From contig JAPPOQ010000011.1 in the NCBI GenBank assembly GCA_028817895.1, positions 98,005 to 162,004 of the forward strand: a DNA stretch of 64,000 bases, given 5' to 3'. The notes below the pieces were generated by a model, which worked only from the letters and a program-made list of their open reading frames with translations, was not told the origin of the DNA and did not search any database. A program made the position numbers and the translations under genes. Of the stretch, positions 1 to 9,167 are shown in pieces; position 1 is the first letter of the stretch, and every line of letters starts with the position of its first letter. The stretch is from Ahrensia sp. (GTDB taxonomy: Bacteria > Pseudomonadota > Alphaproteobacteria > Rhizobiales > Rhizobiaceae).

Positions 1-474
1 CTCCACCGCCGCCTGGCCAACACCGCCCGATGCGCCGAGCACCGCCAGCGTTTCACCCTTCTTCAACTCGCCACGATCTTTTAAAGCATGGTAGGAGGTT
101 CCATAGGTGACCATGAGGCAGGCCGCCTGTTCTTCCGACACGCCATCAGGAATGAGCGATAAGCCGCTGGCCCGGATCGTCACATATTCCATCGCCGTGC
201 CGGTGTTGTGATAGGCGACGACGCGGTCCCCGACCCCGAAATTGGTCACGCCTTCGCCGATCGCTTCCACTGTTCCGGTTGTCTCTGAAGCGATGGAGAA
301 CGGACGTGGTGGCTTGAACTGATATTTGTCCTCAATAATCAGATTATCGAAGAAATTCAGCGCCGAAACCTTCACCTTCACCAGCACTTCCCCTTTCTTG
401 GGGGCCGGTTTCTCAATGTCCTCAATCACCAGAGTTGAGGGTGGGCCGGGGGCTTTGGAGAGCAGGGCTTTCAC
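1..474 (-). CDS. NADPH:quinone oxidoreductase family protein (MDR), partial
   Basis: This is the first 158 codons of a zinc-free medium-chain dehydrogenase/reductase. The rest lies beyond the window edge. The reading frame on the minus strand begins with GTG (472-474, VKALLSKAPG). It shows the GroES-like N-terminal fold typical of quinone oxidoreductases: VSALNFFDNLII, then SETTGTVEAIGEGV and GDRVVAY. The visible end is the start of the nucleotide-binding Rossmann motif (LGASGGVGQAAVE). Proteins of this family reduce quinones or enones with NADPH in the cytoplasm. The nearest upstream ATG is out of frame, so GTG is the likely start. Substrate cannot be told from sequence. Confidence 0.85.
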   Translation of the reverse strand, partial: MKALLSKAPGPPSTLVIEDIEKPAPKKGEVLVKVKVSALNFFDNLIIEDKYQFKPPRPFSIASETTGTVEAIGEGVTNFGVGDRVVAYHNTGTAMEYVTIRASGLSLIPDGVSEEQAACLMVTYGTSYHALKDRGELKKGETLAVLGASGGVGQAAVE

Positions 475-616
475 GGTCGGGCATCCTTGTGAAGTGTAAG
501 GTCGTACCCACTACACGATGCACGCAATCTGCGGCAAGGTTTGCGGCGGAGTACGTTCTGGCATCACTGCCGCTTTTCGCATTGATGTTGCGCGTCGTCG
601 CATCCATATCGCGGCG

Positions 617-2185
617 ATGACCCGTTCAAAACAGAAAACATCCAACGACTACGCAATTTCAGTCGAGTTGCTGCCATCTCCTGTATTGGCCATGCGTGGA
701 GATGTGGTGCTCGCCGACAGCGATCATGCCAAGCTTATGCATGAAACTCGCCTGCCGGACATTGTTTATTTCCCACGCGAGGATGTCCAGACGCCGCTGC
801 GTACAAATGCCGACCGAAAGACGTTCTGTCCCTTCAAGGGCACCGCGACATATTTTGACGTCGTTTTGCCGAATGGAGTGTTTGAGGCTGGAGCCTGGAG
901 CTACCAACGGGCCCTAAAGGAGGGGAAGTCTGTTGAGGGGCTGATCGCTTTCACACCCGAGCTTGCAACCGAAATCGACTTTGGGAGCAACCAGCCCAAA
1001 GCAGTTGTCGATGGCGCCATCACTGGCCCAACAGTAGATTGGTTGATGCGTGAAGCTTGGCTTTGTCAAACTCCGGAGGACCTCACCGCAGCGATCGCCC
1101 GAATATTTCTTGCCGACGGGATCGCGGTGTCACGCATGAGTGTGATGATCTGGTCTTTGCATCCTTTGATTGCGGGAAAGAACTACATCTGGACTCGCCA
1201 ATCCGACTCGATTGCAACCTACACGCCGTCATACGACATCCATGACAACCCGGCCTTTGTGAACAGCCCTTTACGTCACGTTTCCAACGGCTTGGGTGGA
1301 GTTCGGCAACGCCTTGATATCGATGAGGCTGAGTTTTCCTTCCCGATCATGCAAGATTTGAAACAGGCAGGAGCGACTGACTATGTGGCGATGCCGCTGC
1401 CATTTTCGAACGGACAAATCAACGTTTTCACCCTCACCAGCGATCATCCCGACGGGTTTACCACGCCCAATCTAGGACTGGTGTTCGAATGCTCGACTGT
1501 TCTCAGTCGTTTCTACGAAGTGTTCGCTTTGAAGGAAAATGCGCAATCTCTGCTTGACACCTATTTGGGTCCGCGGACGGGCAGGAGGGTGTTGGGTGGA
1601 GAAATTCGCCGTGGCGACGGCGATGAAATCGATGCTGCAATCGTCCTGTGCGACTTGCGTGGATCGACTAAGTTGGAGAGTACGCTGGGACGTGAAGCTT
1701 ATCTGGATCTGCTCAACACATTCTTCGAGAAGGTCACTGACATCATCAATGCCCATGGCGGAGAGGTTTTGAAATTTATCGGTGACGCCGTACTGGCCAT
1801 ATTTCCTGCCGATTCAACGTCAGGGATCGCGTGTAAGCAAGCCATCGAGTCCGCCCGGCAAATCGTGCTCGATGTCTGTTTGGCAAAGACAGAGTGGAAC
1901 AACGAGAGGCTGATTGATTGCGCCATTGGCATCGATTTCGGTCGGGTGACTTACGGCAATATTGGTTCACGCGAACGTTTGGACTTCACGGTGATAGGAG
2001 CGGCTGCCAATATTGCAGCCAGGCTGGCTGATCACTGCAAGATAAGCGGGCAACGCATTCTGGCCAGAAGGTCTGTTGCTGGTGTCGACCCCCATACCAC
2101 GGCTTTGGGCGTGATCGAGCTACCCAATGTCGATGGTCCGATCGAAGCCTGCGCTATTGACATTGAGGCTCGGTATGATGGTTGA
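617..2185 (+). CDS. DUF427 domain fused to class III adenylate/guanylate cyclase
   Basis: 522 residues from the ATG at 617. An in-frame extension to 518 exists but is low in similarity. Residues about 25-115 are a DUF427 domain (YFPRED at 51-56, CPFKG at 71-75, AWSY at 93-96). Residues about 130-330 resemble the N-terminal region of rhizobial cyclases. The C-terminal third is a class III nucleotide cyclase catalytic domain: first metal Asp in CDLRGST (about 345), KFIGDAV with the substrate Lys and second metal Asp (about 389), and DFTVIGAAANIAARL carrying the transition-state Asn and Arg. It should make cAMP in the cytoplasm. No membrane segment is visible, so the N-terminal part is probably the sensor. 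DUF427 fused to a cyclase is unusual. The standard catalytic residues look intact. Confidence 0.88.
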   Translation: MTRSKQKTSNDYAISVELLPSPVLAMRGDVVLADSDHAKLMHETRLPDIVYFPREDVQTPLRTNADRKTFCPFKGTATYFDVVLPNGVFEAGAWSYQRALKEGKSVEGLIAFTPELATEIDFGSNQPKAVVDGAITGPTVDWLMREAWLCQTPEDLTAAIARIFLADGIAVSRMSVMIWSLHPLIAGKNYIWTRQSDSIATYTPSYDIHDNPAFVNSPLRHVSNGLGGVRQRLDIDEAEFSFPIMQDLKQAGATDYVAMPLPFSNGQINVFTLTSDHPDGFTTPNLGLVFECSTVLSRFYEVFALKENAQSLLDTYLGPRTGRRVLGGEIRRGDGDEIDAAIVLCDLRGSTKLESTLGREAYLDLLNTFFEKVTDIINAHGGEVLKFIGDAVLAIFPADSTSGIACKQAIESARQIVLDVCLAKTEWNNERLIDCAIGIDFGRVTYGNIGSRERLDFTVIGAAANIAARLADHCKISGQRILARRSVAGVDPHTTALGVIELPNVDGPIEACAIDIEARYDG

Positions 2186-2194
2186 ACGTTCGGC

Positions 2195-2452
2195 TTATCT
2201 GTTGTCGAGTTGCGCGCGCACGCTTTTGATGCCCAGCCGCGTTGCGCGATAGGGCTTGCCATTGCTGGATTTGATGAGACGGCGCTTTCGCAAGCGGTTG
2301 AAAATGCCAAGCGTGCAGTCGGCCAACACATGGCCGTCGCGCGTGTAGCAGGTGACGGTGAGGATCTTGCCGTTTTCGCCACGTTCGTGGTGGATCGCTC
2401 CACCCTGCGCAAGCACGTGCAAGACACGTTGTTCGTGTTTTGAGATATTCAA
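2195..2452 (-). CDS. yjhX: YjhX family protein
   Basis: 85 residues from a TTG start at 2450-2452 (LNISKHEQRVLHVLAQGG), the length and start context usual for the family. The frame stays open to a second TTG at 2488. Conserved YjhX features are visible: HERGENGKI, CYTRDGHVLADCTL, and the ending GIKSVRAQLDNR. The E. coli member has been described as a toxin acting on DNA topology, but alphaproteobacterial homologues are widespread without an evident antitoxin and none is seen here. It is convergent with the cyclase gene, 9 bases from its stop. Confidence 0.8.
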   Translation of the reverse strand: MNISKHEQRVLHVLAQGGAIHHERGENGKILTVTCYTRDGHVLADCTLGIFNRLRKRRLIKSSNGKPYRATRLGIKSVRAQLDNR

Positions 2453-2704
2453 TGGATTGTCTCGGAGGTTGTTTGGGAAAACACGCAAAGGCGTTCAGCA
2501 CGCGCTGGGCGCTGCTGGCCTTCTGCTCAATCACCCCAATGCGCAGGGGCTAGCGGTTTCCCGCATTCTCCAACATAAAGACTCCATTGCCCGCAAAGTA
2601 GATCGGGCAAATCAAACTTACAGAACCAGCATAAACCAAACAAGCCATGGAAGCCGCTGCAGGCGTCCATTTTGGGGGCGTTCTGACAGGAGCGAAGCAA
2701 AACC

Positions 2705-3304
2705 ATGACAGCGCGCGGCTATTTCGGGATCGGCATCGAAGGTGCGTCCAAGCCGATGAATTTCGGCAATCTGTCGCGCACGGCCTATGGCTTTGGAGCA
2801 TCTTTCGTTTTCACCGTCTCACCGGGCAAGCGCTTTGTGATGCCGCCGTCCGACACAACCAAGAGCGGCGATCACATGCCGCATTACGATTTCTCCAGCG
2901 TCGGGGCGATGGCATTGCCGCAAGGTTGTCGGCTGGTTGGGGTTGAATTGACCGAAGATGCTGTCGATCTGCCCGGTTTTCGCCACCCAACACGTGCGGC
3001 CTATGTGCTTGGCCCAGAGAATGGGTCGCTGTCTCCGCAGCTTCTTGAAGCGTGCGAATTCGTGGTGAAAATTCCAACGTGCTTTTGCCTCAACGTCGCG
3101 ACTGCGGGGGCCATCATCATGTATGATCGTATGCTGTCGCTTGGGAAATTCGCCGAACGACCGGTGAGAGCGGGTGCGCCGGTTGCGGAAGCTCCAAAGC
3201 ATGTGCATGGCAAGCCGCAATATCGCGGCGGAATGCGGCAGGCCGGCCTCAAGGGACGTGACAGGACGACACGGGTTGGTACGCGTCCGGATGATGGTGG
3301 CTGA
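2705..3304 (+). CDS. SPOUT-superfamily (TrmH/SpoU-type) RNA methyltransferase
   Basis: 199 residues. The SpoU motifs are clear: VLGPENGSLSPQLLEACEFVVKIP (motif 2) and CLNVATAGAIIMYDR (motif 3, the knot that binds S-adenosylmethionine). The preceding VDLPGFRHPTRAAY block is motif 1. The C-terminal tail (about residues 150-199) is basic and Gly/Arg-rich, which suits RNA contact. The likely role is 2'-O-methylation of tRNA or rRNA in the cytoplasm. The target nucleoside is not determinable. The ribosome-binding site AGGAG lies about 12 bases before the ATG. Single gene. Confidence 0.85.
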   Translation: MTARGYFGIGIEGASKPMNFGNLSRTAYGFGASFVFTVSPGKRFVMPPSDTTKSGDHMPHYDFSSVGAMALPQGCRLVGVELTEDAVDLPGFRHPTRAAYVLGPENGSLSPQLLEACEFVVKIPTCFCLNVATAGAIIMYDRMLSLGKFAERPVRAGAPVAEAPKHVHGKPQYRGGMRQAGLKGRDRTTRVGTRPDDGG

Positions 3305-3538
3305 TCTGAAGGCGCTGGATTTGACGGAAGCGTTTCGGTCTTAATTTTTCACGATGCTGCCGTCTTTTTACTCGATTTGCGTGCTTTGTGAACAATGAAA
3401 GGCGGGGTGCCGTGATTCACTGTCGGGTCCATAAATGCGGCACTTTTACCTTTCGCGTTTAACCTTTCGTAACGACGATTGCCGCATAATGAAGGTTGAA
3501 CTTCAAGGACGGACCAACACGTTTGGGACAGGAGTGAC

Positions 3539-4057
3539 ATGAAACTGGCTAAGACAATCGCGCTAGCAACGACGTTTGCAGCCACCGCACTGATGGCCGC
3601 GCCAAGCATGGCGCAGACGCCGAAACCCATCAAGCAACACAATGCGTGGGGGGCCTACAGCTACAATGACGCACAGGCCGGCAAGATTTGCTACATCTTG
3701 TCGATTCCCACCGAAAAGCTGCCAACCGACCGAGACCACGGCGACGTGTTCTTCCTCGTCAGCCAGAAACCGGACGGCTCCGGCCGTTTCGAGCCTCAGG
3801 TTGAAGTGGGCTATCCCTTGCAGGCCAATGCCGATGTGATGGTGAATGTGGACGGCAAGGAATTCAAGATGTTCTCGCAGGGCAATAATGCTTGGCTGGC
3901 GGACGTCAATCAGGAGCCTGATCTCGTGGCCGCCATGCGCGCCGGTCGCTCGATGAAGGTGTCGGGCAAATCTTCACGTGGCACATCGACGAATTACACC
4001 TATTCGCTTTCGGGCGTAACTGCTGCGCTAGGCGACGTCGCAAACTGCAAGAAGTGA
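3539..4057 (+). CDS. Invasion-associated locus B (IalB) family periplasmic protein
   Basis: 172 residues with a clear signal peptide ([20 protein letters not shown], cleavage near APSMAQ). The mature part has the IalB-type core: [33 protein letters not shown], and a C-terminal Cys near the end (VANCKK) that may pair with the Cys of KICY. In Bartonella IalB aids erythrocyte invasion. Free-living Rhizobiales carry many copies of unknown function, so no pathogenic role is implied. Single gene, followed by a strong hairpin. Confidence 0.85.
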   Translation: MKLAKTIALATTFAATALMAAPSMAQTPKPIKQHNAWGAYSYNDAQAGKICYILSIPTEKLPTDRDHGDVFFLVSQKPDGSGRFEPQVEVGYPLQANADVMVNVDGKEFKMFSQGNNAWLADVNQEPDLVAAMRAGRSMKVSGKSSRGTSTNYTYSLSGVTAALGDVANCKK

Positions 4058-4060
4058 TTT

Positions 4061-4085
4061 GCTTGCGGCGTCAAACGCCGCAAGC
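4061..4085 (+). terminator. Strong stem-loop just after the ialB-family gene
   Basis: Perfect 11-base-pair inverted repeat GCTTGCGGCGT/ACGCCGCAAGC with a 3-base loop, starting 4 bases after the stop codon. There is no T-run behind it, so it may be a 3'-end stabiliser rather than a classic intrinsic terminator. A second shorter GC hairpin (4094-4118) follows before rlmN. Confidence 0.55.
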
Positions 4086-4121
4086 CATATAGAGCGGGCT
4101 TTGCCAAAAAAGGCCCGCACC

Positions 4122-5393
4122 ATGCCCGAAATTTCTCTCGACTTGACTGACAATACCGTGCGTGCGCAACTCTCCGCGCGCGTTGTCTCCGATAGTGCTG
4201 AAAAACCATCGCTTATTGGTCTTGATCGGACTGCAATCGCTCAAAAACTCCTCGAAATCGGTGTGCCGCCGAAGCAGACGCGGATGCGTGCGTCGCAATT
4301 GTGGCAGTGGATCTACTGGTACGGTCACAGTGACTTTGACGCGATGACCAACATCGCCAAGCCGTTGCGGCAAAAGCTTGGCGACAGCTTTTCGCTGGAA
4401 CGACCGGAAATCGCTGAAGAACAGATTTCGCAAGACGGCACGCGCAAATGGCTGTTTCGTTTCCCGGCCCGTGGTGCCGGTGCGCCGGTCGAAGTGGAGA
4501 CGGTCTATATCCCCGAAGCCGACAGGGGCACACTTTGTGTGTCAAGTCAGGTTGGCTGCACGCTTACCTGCACCTTTTGCCACACGGGGACGCAGAGGCT
4601 TGTGCGCAACCTCACGGTTGAAGAGATTCTATTGCAGTTCATCGTGGCGCGTGAACGGCTGGGCGATTTTCCCGGAGTGGACGCCGTCACCGGTCCGGGC
4701 ATCCCCACCAGCGAGCGCAAGATCACCAATATCGTGATGATGGGCATGGGGGAGCCGCTCTACAATTTTGAGAATGTCAAACAGGCTCTGCTCATAGCTT
4801 CAGATGGCGAGGGGCTTGCCCTGTCGAAGCGGCGCATCACGCTTTCCACTTCGGGCGTTGTGCCGGGCATCAAGCGCACAGGCGAGGAGATCGGTTGCGG
4901 ACTGGCTATCTCGCTTCACGCGACCAATGACGCGTTGCGCGATGAGATCGTGCCCATCAATCGCAAATATCCGATTGCCGAACTGCTGGACGCTTGTCGT
5001 GCCTATCCGGGCCTTTCCAATGCGCGGCGCATCACGTTTGAATATGTGATGCTGAAGAGTGTGAACGACTCGCTGGCCGAGGCCAAGGAACTGGTGCGTC
5101 TGCTGAAGGGAATTCCGGCCAAGATCAACCTCATCCCGTTTAATCCGTGGCCGGGATCGGCCTATGAGTGCTCGGACTGGGAGCAGATCGAACGCTTTGC
5201 CGATTTTGTGAACGCCAACGGATATGCCTCGCCGATCCGCACACCGCGCGGGCGGGATATTTTCGCCGCATGCGGTCAGCTGAAATCAGAATCGCAGCGC
5301 CTGAAGAAGCGGGAGCGGGAGCGGGAGGCCGCGGAAGCCGCGCTTTCCAGCTATCCGCTTGCCATGATGACGGGCCACGGCGCGGAGGCGTGA
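4122..5393 (+). CDS. rlmN: Dual-specificity 23S rRNA/tRNA adenosine C2-methyltransferase RlmN
   Basis: 423 residues from the ATG at 4122 ([16 protein letters not shown]). The frame is open further upstream but lacks similarity there. It is a radical-SAM enzyme with the 4Fe-4S motif CTLTCTFC (CxxxCxxC), the SAM-binding MGMGEPL segment, and the family's CGQL near the C terminus (the methyl-carrying Cys). It installs 2-methyladenosine at A2503 of 23S rRNA and A37 of some tRNAs. The N-terminal [11 protein letters not shown] is the RlmN accessory domain. Length is normal. Confidence 0.96.
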   Translation: MPEISLDLTDNTVRAQLSARVVSDSAEKPSLIGLDRTAIAQKLLEIGVPPKQTRMRASQLWQWIYWYGHSDFDAMTNIAKPLRQKLGDSFSLERPEIAEEQISQDGTRKWLFRFPARGAGAPVEVETVYIPEADRGTLCVSSQVGCTLTCTFCHTGTQRLVRNLTVEEILLQFIVARERLGDFPGVDAVTGPGIPTSERKITNIVMMGMGEPLYNFENVKQALLIASDGEGLALSKRRITLSTSGVVPGIKRTGEEIGCGLAISLHATNDALRDEIVPINRKYPIAELLDACRAYPGLSNARRITFEYVMLKSVNDSLAEAKELVRLLKGIPAKINLIPFNPWPGSAYECSDWEQIERFADFVNANGYASPIRTPRGRDIFAACGQLKSESQRLKKREREREAAEAALSSYPLAMMTGHGAEA

Positions 5394-5404
5394 CGCAGCG
5401 TCGC

Positions 5405-6190
5405 TCAGGCTGAATGCGAGGCGGGCGGCACTGAGGCCTTGCTTTCAACGTCCTCGACAAGCCTGTTTTCTGGAATCTTGAACTCCTTCGGCAGAAGCGC
5501 AAGAGACGCCGTCTCAATCTGGTCCTGCAAACGGGCCATGAAGGCGTCTTTTTCCATGCCCGGTGGAATGGGATCGAGAAACTCGATCACAGCTGTGCCG
5601 GGTTTCAAATTCATGTCCCGCTTTGGCCAGAACAGGCCCAGATTGGTGGCAACCGGAACGACCGGGCAACCATAAGCCTCATACATGTGGAAGACGCCTT
5701 TCTTGTAGCGGGCGTGATAACCCACTTCGACCAGTTCGCCTTCCGGATAAATGAGGATGCGCCGGTTCTGCGCACGCGCCTGAACAAGTTCCTCGTCAAT
5801 CAGCCGTTGGCGAGCCTCTGCACCGCCACAGGAATCGACCACCACTGCCTGCATCTTGCGCAAGATCCAGCCCACCGCCGGGATCTTTTCCAGATGATCG
5901 CCAGTGACGAATGCAAGGTCGTAAAACTGTGAGAACATCGCATAGCCATCGCCCCAGCTTTGATGCTTGGCAGCAATGATGCTGGGCCCTTTGGGCACGC
6001 GATCTCTGCCCCGCACTTCAAGCTCTACCTTGGCGATGACGCGCATCCACATCACCATGGTTCGCGAATAGGCGCGCAACCACCACATCAATATGCGACG
6101 TCCGGGCAGCAGCAGCATGGGCAGTGCCAACAGGCCGACGATGATGGATGTCACCCAGTAAGCAACCTTGAACAGGAAAGTGCGGCCCAT
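5405..6190 (-). CDS. Lysophospholipid (1-acyl-glycerol-3-phosphate) acyltransferase, PlsC family
   Basis: 261 residues. An N-terminal membrane helix (about residues 8-30) precedes the acyltransferase domain. Catalytic HxxxxD is seen as HQSWGD (about residues 76-81), and the acceptor-binding block is IYPEGEL with PVVPVATNLG later. It should transfer an acyl group to lysophosphatidate at the inner face of the plasma membrane. It is convergent with rlmN (11 bases between stops) and lies 11 bases downstream of the fructokinase gene on the same strand, so it may be the last gene of that transcript. Confidence 0.88.
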   Translation of the reverse strand: MGRTFLFKVAYWVTSIIVGLLALPMLLLPGRRILMWWLRAYSRTMVMWMRVIAKVELEVRGRDRVPKGPSIIAAKHQSWGDGYAMFSQFYDLAFVTGDHLEKIPAVGWILRKMQAVVVDSCGGAEARQRLIDEELVQARAQNRRILIYPEGELVEVGYHARYKKGVFHMYEAYGCPVVPVATNLGLFWPKRDMNLKPGTAVIEFLDPIPPGMEKDAFMARLQDQIETASLALLPKEFKIPENRLVEDVESKASVPPASHSA

Positions 6191-6201
6191 GCCTGCTCCG
6201 T

Positions 6202-7143
6202 TCAGATCGAGGGAGTTGGCTGTGCCAATTGATCACGCCATGGCGGCACGCAACCGGCTTGCCCGACAACGAAGGCCGCCACTGTGTTGGCGAAGGCCAG
6301 CGCCGGTTGGACCTGCGCAAGATCGGCCTTGGCAAGTGCGGCCTTCGACAGAAGCCCGGCCGCGTTCAATCCGCTCAACAGCCCGGCATTAAACGTGTCT
6401 CCAGCCCCAACGGTGTCGACAACATCCGCCTTCAAGGCTGGCTCATGCAATTCGCCGTCACGGCTGTAAGCAACCACACCGTCGCCACCCCTTGTGAGCA
6501 GCACCAGCGAAACACCCGTCTCCAGCATGTTTGCGATGAACCCATCCTGCGAGCCATCATCGACGATCCAGTCCAAATCTTCGTCTGAAACCTTCACGAT
6601 GTCGGCCATCGCAATCATGCGCAGGATACGCGCCCGGTGAGCATCCGCGTCTTTGATGAAGCCGGGGCGAATATTGGGATCAAGCGAAATCACGCTCGTT
6701 GCGCTGTGGCGCCTGGCAAACGCTTCATAGGCTGATCCGCAAGGTTCGCCGATCAGGCTGATTGCGCCGAAATGCAGCGCCGCAATCGGCGTGCCGATTT
6801 CGGGCATGTCGGTTTCGCGAATGGAGCGCCCCGCGGAACTTTCATCGAAGAAGGAATAGCTGGCGTGGCCGTCCGTCAGTCTTACGAAAGCCAGCGTGGT
6901 CGGTTGGTCGTTCCGCACGCTATGCGACGCGTCGACATGCGAGGCTTCCAACGTTTCGATCAGCTGTTGGCCGAACATGTCTGTCGAGATTCCGGAAACG
7001 AATCCCACTTGCTCGCCAAGTCTGCCAAGCGCGATCGCCGTGTTGAAGATCGCTCCGCCGGCCACGGGAAGAAATACATTCGCCCCGTCGGCCAGTTTGC
7101 GCGGCAGCATGTCGATTAGCGCTTCTCCGCAGCAAATGATCAT
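6202..7143 (-). CDS. PfkB-family carbohydrate kinase, probable fructokinase
   Basis: 313 residues from the ATG at 7141-7143, which overlaps the upstream isomerase stop as ATGA. A GTG nine bases earlier is a less likely start. Ribokinase-fold features: GGAIFNTAIALGRLG near the N terminus (PfkB signature 1) and DTVGAGDTFNAG at about residues 241-252 (anion hole and catalytic Asp, signature 2). It should phosphorylate a ketohexose, most likely fructose to fructose-6-phosphate, given its neighbours: a mannose/lyxose isomerase and a fructose ABC transporter. Cytoplasmic. Confidence 0.88.
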   Translation of the reverse strand: MIICCGEALIDMLPRKLADGANVFLPVAGGAIFNTAIALGRLGEQVGFVSGISTDMFGQQLIETLEASHVDASHSVRNDQPTTLAFVRLTDGHASYSFFDESSAGRSIRETDMPEIGTPIAALHFGAISLIGEPCGSAYEAFARRHSATSVISLDPNIRPGFIKDADAHRARILRMIAMADIVKVSDEDLDWIVDDGSQDGFIANMLETGVSLVLLTRGGDGVVAYSRDGELHEPALKADVVDTVGAGDTFNAGLLSGLNAAGLLSKAALAKADLAQVQPALAFANTVAAFVVGQAGCVPPWRDQLAQPTPSI

Positions 7144-7826
7144 GCCAGCCACCGTTCGTAATCCGAGACAAGCAGATGCAGCGGCTCGCAGTCCTCTTCA
7201 ATATCGGCAAAGCGACCAATCGGTTCGTGAAAGATGTTGTCTGTCAGGTCATCATTGACGGTTGAGACTTCGCCGATCAGCACATCACCGCCTTCACCCC
7301 AGAAGGAGTGCCAATTGCCGGGTCGCAGCGTGACGCTCTCTCCCGGTTCAAGAAGCAAAATGTCACCGCCCTTGAAGGTTCGCGCGATCCCGTCGCAGAC
7401 GACCGGAACGGGCGCTGCTTGATCCAGCTTTCCGGCGGGGTCTGACTCATGCATCTTGATGGCAAGCTTTGCGCCGCCGCGATTGATGATGTCTTCGGTC
7501 TTCAAAACATGGCGATGCATGGGGGAAATCTGATCGCGCCGCGAGATCATAATCTTTTCGGCGTAACACATGCCGCCACCGGCCTTCAGTTCAGCAACAT
7601 CGCCATTGCGCGTGGTGAACAGAAACAGACCCATCTCGTCGAACTGGCCCTTGCCGTAATCGGTGATGTCCCAGCCAAGTCGCGCATCGATGATCGCATC
7701 GATCTCCCTTCTGCGTTGTTTCATGTCCTGCGGCGACCAATAGGCAAAGGGGGGCAAGATATGTCCAAAAGAGGCGATAAAACCGTCGGCCTCCTCGATA
7801 ATGGCGTTGATTCGTGAGCGTTTCAT
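7140..7826 (-). CDS. D-lyxose/D-mannose-type sugar isomerase (cupin fold)
   Basis: 228 residues from MKRSRINAII (ATG 7824-7826). Longer in-frame starts up to 7892 run into the presumed regulatory region. The sequence matches the YdaE-like lyxose isomerase family: WDITDYGKG, then the cupin metal ligands in PMHRHVLKTEDI (His, His, Glu) and a C-terminal His in PGNWHSFWG. These enzymes interconvert D-lyxose/D-xylulose and D-mannose/D-fructose with a divalent metal. It is the first gene of a minus-strand operon with the fructokinase, divergent from frcB. Confidence 0.85.
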   Translation of the reverse strand: MKRSRINAIIEEADGFIASFGHILPPFAYWSPQDMKQRRREIDAIIDARLGWDITDYGKGQFDEMGLFLFTTRNGDVAELKAGGGMCYAEKIMISRRDQISPMHRHVLKTEDIINRGGAKLAIKMHESDPAGKLDQAAPVPVVCDGIARTFKGGDILLLEPGESVTLRPGNWHSFWGEGGDVLIGEVSTVNDDLTDNIFHEPIGRFADIEEDCEPLHLLVSDYERWLA

Positions 7827-7842
7827 ACTTTCAGCGGCAATA

Positions 7843-7893
7843 GTTGCGTGTGAATATTGACTGCGTTGCGCCATCATGCACATTTCACGCAAC
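7843..7893. promoter_or_regulatory. Paired inverted GTTGCGTG/CACGCAAC sites between divergent sugar operons
   Basis: GTTGCGTG at 7843-7850 and its exact inverse CACGCAAC at 7886-7893 lie 43 bases apart, with a related GCGTTGCGC between them (7863-7871). The spacing, about four helical turns, and the position between two divergent sugar-metabolism operons suggest a repressor operator pair. The regulator is unknown and no dedicated regulator gene is adjacent. Confidence 0.4.
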
Positions 7894-7983
7894 GCCGAAA
7901 CTTGAATCGATTGAACTCGCCGAGAACAAGGCGAAATATCGGTTCCAGCCGGGTGTTGTGTACATCAATGGGAGACTTCACAC

Positions 7984-9015
7984 ATGAAAAGCAAACTCAT
8001 CGCAGCCACATTGGGTGCCCTTGCACTGGGCGCCATGGCCACATCCGCAATGGCGGACGGCCATGCAAAGGTTGGCGCATGCCTGATCACCAAGACCGAC
8101 ACCAACCCGTTCTTCGTGAAAATGAAAGAGGGTGCCACGGCTAAGGCGGAAGAGCTTGGCATCGAACTGAAGAGCTATGCGGGCAAGATCGATGGTGATT
8201 CCGAAAGCCAGGTCGCTGCCATCGAAACCTGCATCGCTGATGGTGCCAAGGGTATTTTGCTGACGGCATCGGACACCAAGGGCATCGTGCCCGCCGTGAA
8301 ACAAGCGCGCGATGCGGGCATTCTCGTCATCGCACTCGACACGCCGCTGGAGCCAATCGACTCGGCTGACGCGACCTTTGCAACCGACAATTTCCTGGCT
8401 GGTGAGCTGATCGGCAAATGGGCCGCAGCAACGCTTGGCGATGAAGCTGCAAATGCCAAAATCGCCATGCTGGATCTGGCTGTCAGCCAACCCTCCGTTG
8501 GCGTGCTGCGCGACCAGGGCTTCCTGACCGGGTTCGGCATCGACGTGAAGGATGTCGGCAAATGGGGTGATGAGGATGATCCCCGCATCGTTGGCAATGA
8601 AGTGACCGCCGGCAATGAAGAAGGTGGCCGCACCGCCATGGAAAACCTTCTCACCAAAGATCCGACAATCAACGTCGTCTACACGATCAACGAGCCTGCT
8701 GCCGCCGGTGCTTATGAAGCGCTGAAGGCTGTTGGCCGTGAGAACGACGTGCTTATCGTGTCGGTCGATGGCGGCTGCCCCGGCGTGCAGAACGTGAAGG
8801 ACGGTGTGATCGGCGCGACATCGCAGCAATATCCGCTGCTGATGGCCTCGCTCGGCATCGAAGCGATTGCGGCCTTCGCCAAGGACGGCACCAAGCCGCA
8901 GCCTACCGAAGGCAAGGATTTCTTCGACACAGGCGTGGCACTGGTAACGGACAAGCCTGCCGATGGTGTTGAGTCGATCGACACCACCAAGGGCACGGAG
9001 CTGTGCTGGGGTTGA
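7984..9015 (+). CDS. frcB: Fructose-type ABC transporter, periplasmic sugar-binding protein
   Basis: 343 residues with a Sec signal peptide (residues 1-24, ending ATSAMA). The mature protein is a type I periplasmic-binding domain of the ribose/fructose family (Peripla_BP_4): [42 protein letters not shown], and [12 protein letters not shown]. It captures the sugar in the periplasm and delivers it to FrcC. The characterised Sinorhizobium FrcB binds fructose, mannose and ribose. Identification with FrcB is by overall resemblance and the frcBCA order. A terminator-like hairpin after it probably limits transcription into frcC. Confidence 0.92.
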   Translation: MKSKLIAATLGALALGAMATSAMADGHAKVGACLITKTDTNPFFVKMKEGATAKAEELGIELKSYAGKIDGDSESQVAAIETCIADGAKGILLTASDTKGIVPAVKQARDAGILVIALDTPLEPIDSADATFATDNFLAGELIGKWAAATLGDEAANAKIAMLDLAVSQPSVGVLRDQGFLTGFGIDVKDVGKWGDEDDPRIVGNEVTAGNEEGGRTAMENLLTKDPTINVVYTINEPAAAGAYEALKAVGRENDVLIVSVDGGCPGVQNVKDGVIGATSQQYPLLMASLGIEAIAAFAKDGTKPQPTEGKDFFDTGVALVTDKPADGVESIDTTKGTELCWG

Positions 9016-9077
9016 TTGCGCGATGCGCGGTTCGGACTTGATCGGTCTGACTGTGCTGGGCAATCATTTAGTTTTGA

Positions 9078-9104
9078 AGGGCGGCCTTCGGGTCGCCCTT
9101 TTTT
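9078..9104 (+). terminator. Intrinsic terminator/attenuator between frcB and frcC
   Basis: Stem AGGGCG-CC / GG-CGCCCT with a TTCG tetraloop and one internal mismatch, followed by six T residues (9099-9104). It sits in the 152-base gap between frcB and frcC, where partial termination would give more binding protein than membrane components. Confidence 0.8.
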
Positions 9105-9167
9105 GACCCGTCTGGGAGAGACGATTGAACTATGGGGGAGCGCTTCGGCGCTGCGATGGGAGGATAA

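Noticed and set aside
2489..2704. Possible gene between yjhX and the RNA methyltransferase gene
   Set aside because: Open frames there have no protein-like pattern and no ribosome-binding site. I see only the AGGAG serving the methyltransferase gene.
3349..3432. 27-residue basic minus-strand peptide (MDPTVNHGTPPFIVHKARKS)
   Set aside because: Too short to judge without homologues. No clear ribosome-binding site. Could be real but is not supported.
7978..9063. 361-codon minus-strand open frame opposite frcB
   Set aside because: Shadow of a strongly coding gene with a signal peptide and binding-protein motifs.
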